NCBI GenBank assembly: GCA_942159475.1
Contig: OW804096.1
Location: 45,011,744 to 45,075,743, forward strand
Length of the DNA stretch: 64,000 nt
Direction of reading: 5' to 3'
DNA from: Sthenelais limicola
Taxonomy: Eukaryota > Annelida > Polychaeta > Phyllodocida > Sigalionidae
Shown: piece after piece, positions 25,100 through 32,744 of the stretch
Layout of the letters: every line of letters begins with the position of its first letter
Numbering within the stretch: position 1 is the first letter of the stretch
Position numbers and translations under genes: made by a program
The notes under the pieces: model-generated
The model's input: only the letters and a program-made list of their open reading frames with translations
What the model was told of the DNA's origin: nothing
Database searches by the model: none

Positions 25100-26214
25100 C
25101 ATAAAAGCGTCCGTATATTTTTAAGGTGTTTTTTTTTAGACAATTACCATGTAAAACATGGAATGTAAATATTGTTCCTGTATATATGTTTTTTTTCACT
25201 TTCCCTGCACAGATTCGCTTCTTTGTTTGACTGCATACATTAATGAAATCGAACCAATATATATAGTTAGCTTGCCCAAAATGTTTATTCTACTGTATTA
25301 TACGGACAATTCTATTTTTTGGCGTCCAGTGGGGTGGAAAATGGTCATTTTTCAAATAGGTCTGAATGAGAAGCAATTGTTATATCAGGGAACTAGATGT
25401 TTTGAAAGGTTTTCGTGCATAAATTGGTAAGGTTATCCCTGGATATTAACTGAGCTATAGGAGATGGACCAAATGAAGCCCAAAGCCCGTGCGTATGCCA
25501 TGTAATATATTCAAATTTTTGCAAATTTTACTAAATCAGTCTATTCTTATCTTCATTTCTTTACAGATATTTGATTAAATTGATTTTAGATAATAACTAT
25601 GGATACTAAATGAGGGTGTTTCCTTGTAGAAATCATTGTATTTAAGTATATGTTACATAGTTGTGATTAACTTTATCATTTAAAGGACAAATAATTATTG
25701 CCCTGCTGTATTTTGTAGTTGAGTGTGTTTTACATTTGTTGTCAAATTTGAGGAGAAATTTTTTCAGTATTTTATCAGCTCCTAGCTTAAGGCATACGCA
25801 CGGTATAACACATGAGAAACACCAGTGTTAAGGTAAGGTTTTTAATTCAATTTAACAGCAGTTGATTTCTTTTATAATAGTGTATTATTCTATGGATAAC
25901 GATTTTAGTATGACCCCTATATCTGATACAATTTTCGGTTAAATACAAGAACAAGATATTTATTTCCAATGGGAATTTCTCTGACTGTCTTAACTTAAAG
26001 CAGCAAGGACGTCTTATCATTCATTTCCATTTTTTATGTATATGTGAGGTGCTTTTCCAATTATCTTGTAATGGCATACGCACGGTATGGGCACACGCAT
26101 GGCATGTTTCTAATAATCTTGATAATCATTTCAAATCTGCGTTGGCAACATAGATGGGAGATACCTTGTTTATTACCTTGAATAAGGGTCAAAATTATGC
26201 TGAGATATGGATAT
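25100..26214. other. Region downstream of the receptor gene, probably 3' UTR then spacer
   Basis: Directly follows the receptor stop codon. No confident polyadenylation signal near the stop. Contains three copies of a GCATACGCACGG-type motif (about 25487 inverted, 25793, 26073). The 90-codon ORF at 25158 has no recognisable domain. Confidence 0.4.
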
Positions 26215-26420
26215 CTATAAATGGATGGAACCTAGCAAGGGGGAAGTCTGTACACTTGTTATTGACCGAGGGAGCGCGGGAAGATAGAGGGCGTTAGCCC
26301 GAGATCTTCTGCGCTCCCGAGGTCACTAACAAGTGTACAGACTTCACCCGAGCTTTGTTCCATATTTATTACACCCCATTAATAAATAAAAAATATAATT
26401 AATTAAAAATAAAAGAAGTA
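26215..26420. repeat. Hairpin element 1 with conserved flank ATATTTATTACACCCC
   Basis: GAAGTCTGTACACTTGTTA ... GGGAGCGC and the inverse GCGCTCCC ... TAACAAGTGTACAGACTTC form a hairpin (about 26240-26345). It is preceded by ATAAATGGATGGAAC and followed by GTTCCATATTTATTACACC and an AATAAATAAAAAA stretch. The same flanks occur around hairpins at 28150 and 42156 whose arms differ. Confidence 0.7.
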
Positions 26421-26429
26421 ATTTAAGTT

Positions 26430-27980
26430 TTTGGTGGACCTACTTGTTGTATGCACCAAGGGTGACATAACTCACATGTTATGCACCACTTTGACCAAGT
26501 GTGACATACAATGCTGAAGGTATAGGAAGCAACATCACAGGGGTGTAATAACGCATAAGCATGGTATGCAGAAAAGGTGACTATATTGTATGTCCCTTTA
26601 CTTTTTCATTGATAAGCAAAAAACAGTGGTAGATTGATAATTCTTTCTGGTGTTCTTTGAAACTTGAGTAGTTCTCCTATCATATGAATACATATTTGCA
26701 TAAAAAACATTTATGATTAATATTAGATTCAGAACACAATGTCTAAGCATACGCACGGTATGCCTAGGGTTGACTATTACATAGCTATAACACAGATACA
26801 TAACCTATTCAAATAGAATCTCTAAAAATATCCTATATGTAAACGAATTTTGCCTACCGAATCATAACAAGTTTATACATTGATTATATTCTTTTTACAC
26901 GGGAAATAACTATTTCTTTGTAGCTGATTGTAAAAATAACACATTTTAGAAGGTTTTTAAAGCTGGAATTGTTAATATTCATTTTAGACCACCAAAAGTA
27001 GGGTTCCGATTGTAGCATTTTTAATGGCGGATTTAATGAAACACACACATCATGTTTAAAGTCAGTATTCCTTAAGATATAATTTGAAAACCTTATGGAC
27101 GCCAAAACAATAGAATTGGCCATTATACATTTGAGTCACAAACCCTTTCATCTTTTGTGCAAGGGAGATAAAAAATATACTATGCATGTACTAATAATGC
27201 TGTTATATCAATTTCCAATGAGAGCCATTCTTATTTATATATATTGTGTATGTGTGTGAGTGCATTGTGTATGTGTGTGAGTGTGCGGAAGTGGAAGGAG
27301 GGTTTGGGGCGAAGTTATACGATTTTATTTTATATTTGTGAAAAAGAAAGAATTTCTAGTATTTTTAATAAAAGAAAATCAAATTTGAGCCTCATTGAGG
27401 TTTGATTGATTGTACCCCTGAACCTCCTGTTTTGTCTTATAATTATGTATCAAAGCATCAATGCGAATTTACTCTATATATATCGTCATGGGATAGACCA
27501 TAGGAGTATGTTTTCTCCAGTATTTATTGCATATAATGTTAACAGGTAAATCGTATGGCGATTCACTTCTTGGCGAATCGTCCTAGGAGTTATTTATTGA
27601 AAGTAATATTGTTGTGACGAAAGGCAATTGACGATTGACGATAATGATTCGCTTCTTCTGTACTATATAAACCCCTGTTGTTGACGGTTCACACAAAAAA
27701 TCTGAGACCCGAGCTGTAAACACCTGTTTGATTCCTTTCCTTGCGAAAGATAGAGCGCTGAATATCTCCATTAGAGAAAAACGAGAAGACAAGATTCGAA
27801 TTAATCTAGCACATTTATGGAGTAGAAACGGTGTATTCTACAAGTTCGCTCGATCACCTGTGGGATGAGACCCTGGAAGACCAGGCCCACCGATTTATGC
27901 AACCAGGGCGACATATGGAAAAGGAAAACCGTCTATTTAGGTCTATCTAGTATATATTGTTACAGTATGTAAAGTTCACC
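26430..27980. other. Intergenic stretch without recognisable genes
   Basis: Holds two more GCATACGCACGGTATG-like motifs (about 26552 and 26747), a TGTGTATGTGTGTGAG microsatellite near 27245-27290, and only short ORFs. Confidence 0.4.
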
Positions 27981-28069
27981 AGGGGTCCGTTTCTCTGCTT
28001 TCTCACTAATTATTTTTCCATACACTTCCAATGGAGAAATAGTTAGTGAGAAAGCAGAGCAACAGGCCC
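27981..28069. repeat. Short palindromic MITE
   Basis: GGGGTCCGTTTCTCTGCTTT ... ACTAATTATTT and the inverse AAATAGTTAGTGAGAAAGCA ... ACAGGCCCC form an almost complete 89-bp hairpin. Confidence 0.8.
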
Positions 28070-28145
28070 CAGTATTTAATCCTAAAGTAAGGCTTTGGAA
28101 CTCTGTCCAAAAAGTAAAGATCCAACTTGTTGACATGGTAGTTAT

Positions 28146-28300
28146 ATAGATGTAATGTACCTCGGACGCCATCTGTCGAACTATTATGCATCGAGGTTGC
28201 GGTGGGATACCTCGATGCATAATAGTTCAACAGATGGTGTCCGAGGTACATTACATATTTATTACATCCCGTTCATGAATAAAAAAAATAAAAAAAAAAT
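28146..28300. repeat. Hairpin element 2 with conserved flank ATATTTATTACATCCC
   Basis: ATGTACCTCGGACGCCATCT ... and its inverse AGATGGTGTCCGAGGTACAT surround GATGCATAATAG arms. The right flank ATATTTATTACATCCC plus the A-rich AATAAAAAAA stretch is shared with hairpin 1 and with the hairpin beside the intact Crypton. Confidence 0.7.
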
Positions 28301-28572
28301 AAAAGAACTAAATTCAGTTTCCCGCCATTTTGTATGTATTTTGCGAAAGATGAAGAAAATAATCCCTCTGGCCAGAGCGCTTGCTTCGATGAGAACCTTG
28401 TCAGTCAGAGCCTGTCGGGCCGTCGTGGCTGATTAATGAAATAAATGATTATCGACGATATACTTTAGCAAAATCGCATCTTAACATATGATTCTTTGAT
28501 TGAACTTTTCATTTAAAGTCCTTAGCTTTATTATTTCCAGAGAAAATCGGTAAAAATGTTTTGTGTGTACCG
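28301..28572 (-). mobile_element. Crypton-derived terminal sequence, left of the LINE insertion
   Basis: CCATTTTGTATG and GAAAATAATCCCTC match, in inverted orientation, the 3' tail of the Crypton at 39-42 kb. ATTATCGACGATATACTTTA ... GAACTTTTCATTT ... GAGAAAATCGG recurs at 36040, 38440 and 38655. The match stops at about 28572 and resumes after the LINE poly(A) at 35989, so the LINE split it. Confidence 0.55.
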
Positions 28573-28965
28573 CGATGGAGAGAGGACGTGTTTACCGACC
28601 GCTCTGCCATAGATCCTGATCCACATATGTGGGGATCTCTATTCCTTCTATTTCATCCCATTTCACCTGCATCTCTTCACCACAAATGGTCGCCTAATGC
28701 AAAGAAGCGTGTAAGGACTTTACAGTGAAGGAATTCCATGCTAGGAGAACTTATTCATCGGAAGATAATGTTCGTATAGGGACTGAATGCACCAACGCCG
28801 GTACAGGTAGAGCTAAATATAACACCGCTGCTTTGTTTTTACCAGGGACATGCCAGTCTTTGTGTACTCGGGCCATTGATATTAAGACTGTCTCGTTAGG
28901 AAAGATATATTCCCTGAGCTATTCCCTAGTTTTACTGTCTTACTGTAATTACCCTCTTCCTCACA

Positions 28966-30339
28966 ATGAATACCGAAGATAGATTAAAAACTCTTGAGCA
29001 GCAATGGAGGGAGTTCATGCCAACTGCAAATAAGTTAGATCGGGTACATGCATATGCTAATCGCCTTCACACTAGAGTTCAACAGCTCGAGTTAGAAATG
29101 TCCCATATCACACTAGTTACCGCTAATTTGGAGAACTACTGTTTGGATCTAGATAGGGGTGCAAGAAAGAGGCACATTATTATATCTGGTTATACCGAAA
29201 CGCAAGACGAAATTAGGGATCCGCGCAACGTGACTTGGCACAAAATGCTTGAACTATGCCGGGCGATTGATCTGACCTTCTCCATTGAAGATCTGGAATT
29301 TGCCTCGCGTATAGGCAAAATGCCTAAGCGTAAGAATGCCGTACGAAACATCATATTGAAATTTAAAACCGAAGATGCGAGAAATCGTGTATTTCGCAGT
29401 AAAGCCCGTCTAAAGAACTATCCCCAATACGCTAAGGTCTACTTCAACCCTGACCTCCCCGAACCCCTAGCCAGGAAACATGCAGACATGCGCCAAATCG
29501 TGGCACATGCCAAAACAACTAAATCTGGACACAAGATAGCCCTAGCCAGGGGTAAATTAAAGATCGGCGAAACAGAATATTCCCACGACCAACTGGAACA
29601 TCTCCCACCTGGTATCAAATTGTCTGAAGTAAAAACGAAGGCAGTTGAAGGAGCTATCGGCTACCAAGGGGAATATTCCCCCTTCTCAAATTTCAACCAT
29701 TCTTTGTTTAGATTTAATGGGAAAGACTTTAATTCGGCGGAACAGGCGTTCCAGTACACCAAAGCAGTACAAACTGGTAGCCCTATGATCGCGGAAACAA
29801 TTTCCAAGTCAACTTGCCCAAGAAGTGCGAAGAAATGGGGGGAACGATGCGGGCAAAACGATATTTGGGATAAAATAAAGAACCAAGTAATGAAAGACAT
29901 CTTGCTAACCAAATTCACCAAATGCGAGGGACCCAGACAAGAGTTGCTTGAAACCGGGATGGTGACTCTAGCAGAGTGCACTTACGATAAGTACTGGGGA
30001 ACTGGCATAATGCTAAGCAATAATGCCATACTGGATAAAAACACCAAGTGGAGTGGAAAAAACCATCATGGAAAAATCCTGATGGAGGTCAGAGATGAGA
30101 TTAGACGTGAATTCTTGTACAGAAGACCCCCTCCACCCCCCACGAACAAGACTTGGACGCACAAGAAGCCCATAACTACGAATATGAATATGACGTTTCA
30201 GATATGCCGAGGTTGGAACACGGGGATAGGTCAAGCCAGATCTCTAGTGAAAACGAGATTGAAAATGAAGATGATGAGGGCGAACGAGAATATTTCCAAC
30301 TCCAAGCCAGAGCCGGAGCCTATTTCAACGAGAACTTAG
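28966..30339 (+). CDS. LINE ORF1: coiled coil, RRM-like, C-terminal domain and NADAR (YbiA-like) domain
   Basis: 457 residues. Residues 1-60 are a heptad-rich helix (LEQQWREF, LEMSHITLV). RKRHIIISGY to NAVRNIILKF (about 68-140) resembles the RRM of L1-type ORF1 proteins. YFNPDLPEPLARKHADMR to EYSHDQLEHLP (about 165-220) resembles the following C-terminal domain. These give RNA binding and nucleic-acid chaperone activity. Residues about 233-385 match the NADAR/YbiA fold: GEYSPFSNF, FNSAEQAFQYTKA, KIKNQVMKDILLTKF, LLETGMVTLAECTYDKYWGT, KILMEVRDEI. Bacterial YbiA is an N-glycosidase acting on riboflavin intermediates, and the superfamily acts on NAD/ADP-ribose-type substrates. A role here, for example removing ADP-ribose from nucleic acid or protein, is inference. 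The frame ends at a stop after a C-rich run, and the acidic tail continues in another frame. Confidence 0.85.
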   Translation: MNTEDRLKTLEQQWREFMPTANKLDRVHAYANRLHTRVQQLELEMSHITLVTANLENYCLDLDRGARKRHIIISGYTETQDEIRDPRNVTWHKMLELCRAIDLTFSIEDLEFASRIGKMPKRKNAVRNIILKFKTEDARNRVFRSKARLKNYPQYAKVYFNPDLPEPLARKHADMRQIVAHAKTTKSGHKIALARGKLKIGETEYSHDQLEHLPPGIKLSEVKTKAVEGAIGYQGEYSPFSNFNHSLFRFNGKDFNSAEQAFQYTKAVQTGSPMIAETISKSTCPRSAKKWGERCGQNDIWDKIKNQVMKDILLTKFTKCEGPRQELLETGMVTLAECTYDKYWGTGIMLSNNAILDKNTKWSGKNHHGKILMEVRDEIRREFLYRRPPPPPTNKTWTHKKPITTNMNMTFQICRGWNTGIGQARSLVKTRLKMKMMRANENISNSKPEPEPISTRT

Positions 30340-30921
30340 CTCAAACTAACGGCAATTCAGAACAGACAGTAGCTAAAACTATTGCTAATAATTCGGATGA
30401 AGAAATTGAACCGCAAGGTGACTACATTCATGGAGAGACAGCTAATAATGACTCACATGAAGAAAACCTTGCTGCCCCCCCCCCCCCGAAATCAAAACCA
30501 TGCAGCAGTTCAAAGCCAGGCACAAGCCCCTAACAGTGACAGGACCGACTCCACCCCTGGGATTAGTAAGCATACCATCAAGCCAACAATTAATGACAAA
30601 CCAGTCGCCAAACCAAGTGTTACAACCCATTCAAGCACCAATTCTAAGGCGGCACCCACGACCAGACAATCAACCCAGTTACAAACACAGCTCGCTCAAT
30701 TATCTGCCATCAAAACTGGACGTGACGTAAGATCAAATCGCCCTTCCAGCTCGAGCTCGATTGGAACCACCTCACAATCCACCACGCATGAGAACGGTCA
30801 AGACCTGCCTGCTCCCATTTCGCCTACCTCAGGAAGCCCAGCACGTGGCGCATTGAGACAAGCCCATCCTTCAACCCAACTTCAGGTCACCTCCAAAGAG
30901 AAGCCAGTGAAGCAGAAATAA
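30142..30921 (+). pseudogene. LINE ORF1 C-terminal tail, in two shifted frames
   Basis: After the NADAR domain, the coding-like sequence moves to another frame near the C5/C6 runs (30127-30141) and reads EAHNYEYEYDVSDMPRLEH, then acidic sequence with EDDEGERE, up to 30533. At a run of 13 C (30475-30487) it moves back and reads AAVQSQAQAPNSDRTDSTPG and onward to the stop at 30921. The tail is disordered and rich in Ser, Thr, Pro and Gln. The stop lies 2 bases before the ORF2 ATG, as expected if this is the true ORF1 end. The cause could be homopolymer indels (mutation or assembly error) or ribosomal or polymerase slippage; the sequence alone does not decide. Confidence 0.6.
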
Positions 30922-30923
30922 CC

Positions 30924-31562
30924 ATGGCAACGTTTATTGAAGATGTGACTAAGGTAAAAACATTAGTTATATGTGACTCAAGGGGCACTTTCCTCCACCA
31001 GTGCCTCCAGAATGAGGAAATAAGGATAAGGGTCCTGCCGGGGAGAGGTATAAGAAAGCTTTATGACGAAGGGCGAAATGACATTGACTTCTATAAGCCC
31101 ACATCTGTCCTATTCATGGGAGGTATATGCGATCTAACCATAAAGAACAGGCACACCAAACGAGTCTATCTAAGATGGCCAGAAAGTCAGGCTCTTGAAA
31201 ATTACGTGGCTACAATTATTGATCAGGTGACCGAAGATATGCGCACCAATTTCCCCAATGTAACACCTATCTATACAGGCATATGCGGCATGTCCCTTGG
31301 TACATACAACCGTGACTTCTACACAGACCCAGAACAAGGCATTATGAATCGAGCAGTACGCGATATTAACTACTTTATCAAGTATCAAAACATGGCGCGA
31401 GGTATCATACACCCAACTTTAACAAGCAAGGTGCACCGACGGGTATATGGTGTAACTATGAACAATTACGCCTCGCTCAATGATGGTCTGCACCCGAAGA
31501 GTTATATTGTACAGGACTGGGCCAGACAGATCGAGAAATGCCACCGCTACAACTCGTTCTAA
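30924..31562 (+). CDS. LINE ORF2: SGNH/GDSL-type hydrolase (esterase-like), 212 aa
   Basis: Block I: LVICDSRG (nucleophile Ser in DSRG, residues about 14-21). Block III-like: LFMGGICDLT (about 64-73). Block V: NDGLHPKSY (about 189-197), with Asp and His in the usual DxxH spacing. These are the marks of the SGNH hydrolase fold. CR1-type LINEs often carry such an esterase fused in ORF1; here it is a free-standing ORF that starts in a good context (CCATGG) 2 bases after the ORF1 stop. In other LINEs the esterase is thought to act on membrane lipids or acetyl groups, perhaps in RNP assembly. It lies beside the hydrophobic ORF3, which may be relevant. Confidence 0.75.
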   Translation: MATFIEDVTKVKTLVICDSRGTFLHQCLQNEEIRIRVLPGRGIRKLYDEGRNDIDFYKPTSVLFMGGICDLTIKNRHTKRVYLRWPESQALENYVATIIDQVTEDMRTNFPNVTPIYTGICGMSLGTYNRDFYTDPEQGIMNRAVRDINYFIKYQNMARGIIHPTLTSKVHRRVYGVTMNNYASLNDGLHPKSYIVQDWARQIEKCHRYNSF

Positions 31563-31571
31563 ATACCATGA

Positions 31572-32744
31572 ATGGCACATGCCTATCCCCCAATGACTAG
31601 TATTTACTATTGCACTTATAACCCTTGTTTGTTCTACGCTAATGTCTATCACATTGTATTGTGTCCTGATGTTGAATTTGTGTTATGGAATCTTCATATA
31701 CTCTACACAGAAATTCTAAATGTAATCCATTTCCATTTCCACCCGTTCCCCAAACATTATCCCAGTCACTGCCGTCATAACCCACCCAATATTGTATTGT
31801 CTAACGATACCCATATAACCCATAGACGACAGCTGTTGGAGAAAGTATATCGAGCCGCCACCTGTATCCTAGTTACTGACCTCCGTAGTACCCACTCGCC
31901 AAAGCTATTAGGCGGACTAACACTGACACACCAAGCCGCACACCCCGTCCCACCTAATGACCTCTGTAAACTATTACCAGCCCCTACCCCATCACCTAAT
32001 ATATACCCACAAAGAGAGCCACGTAGACCAAATTTACTTGGCAATTGTTTTGTAACTGACTTGGTTTATTGTACGTATAGAGATGGCTGGTTGGAAAAGT
32101 ATCCAGTTGATCCAAATGAACACAAACGTGAGCATAGACTATTTCTATTAGCGGAACTAAAGCACGTATTCCCGTTTCTGTTATTGTTTCTATTGTATGT
32201 ATTTACTGAGTTATCAATGCATTTATGCTTGAAAGGGGGATGGGACAAACCACAAACCAGTCATTGTATGCAACGTACGATTACAGGAGCTAATGTCACC
32301 CTGTTTACTGCTCACTGCCTTATCATGCGGCCGGCATTTTCCATTACATATAATTACTGGCGGCTGAGTATATTCTTGATGCCGCTTCCTCACTGCGTTA
32401 CCCTGTTGTTCTTGATGCCGCTTCTTCACTGCGTTGTCCTGTTGTTAACACTGTATGTACGATTACTATCTTTCTCGGTTCCATGTAGTTTAATCATTTA
32501 TTATAGATGGATATGGAGAGCTGTACTTGTACACCCTCCTTGGTTAAAAGATATGAATATCCGACCTAGTACTGCTATCTCTGTCATAATACATGTTGTT
32601 TCGTTGCTGTTATATAAGGACTACGGCAGATTGAACACCTGCATAAAGTGGGGAGAATCAATTAATTGTCTCGTAGTAACATTTATTTCTGCTCTATATA
32701 TTGTTGTCCACAATGTAATTATAGCTCTATTACCTAATGAGTAA
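31572..32744 (+). CDS. LINE ORF3: candidate multi-pass membrane protein, 390 aa
   Basis: I do not recognise the family. The frame is open for 390 codons in AT-rich DNA, which is unlikely by chance. The first 180 residues are polar and rich in His, Pro and Tyr. Then come strongly hydrophobic segments: VFPFLLLFLLYVFTELSM (about 197-215), a double stretch around LSIFLMPLPHCVTLLFLMPL and HCVVLLLTLYVRLLSF (about 260-310), VIIHVVSLLLY (about 340) and LVVTFISALYIVVHNVIIAL (about 367-387). It starts 9 bases after the ORF2 stop, and its own stop overlaps the ORF4 start as ATGAGTAA, a layout used for termination-reinitiation. It could be an envelope-like or membrane-anchoring protein. It could also be a non-coding spacer that is open by chance; family comparison would settle this. 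Confidence 0.5.
   Translation: MAHAYPPMTSIYYCTYNPCLFYANVYHIVLCPDVEFVLWNLHILYTEILNVIHFHFHPFPKHYPSHCRHNPPNIVLSNDTHITHRRQLLEKVYRAATCILVTDLRSTHSPKLLGGLTLTHQAAHPVPPNDLCKLLPAPTPSPNIYPQREPRRPNLLGNCFVTDLVYCTYRDGWLEKYPVDPNEHKREHRLFLLAELKHVFPFLLLFLLYVFTELSMHLCLKGGWDKPQTSHCMQRTITGANVTLFTAHCLIMRPAFSITYNYWRLSIFLMPLPHCVTLLFLMPLLHCVVLLLTLYVRLLSFSVPCSLIIYYRWIWRAVLVHPPWLKDMNIRPSTAISVIIHVVSLLLYKDYGRLNTCIKWGESINCLVVTFISALYIVVHNVIIALLPNE

Noticed and set aside
29661..29981. 106-codon minus ORF opposite the NADAR domain
   Set aside because: Antisense shadow of the real plus-strand frame.
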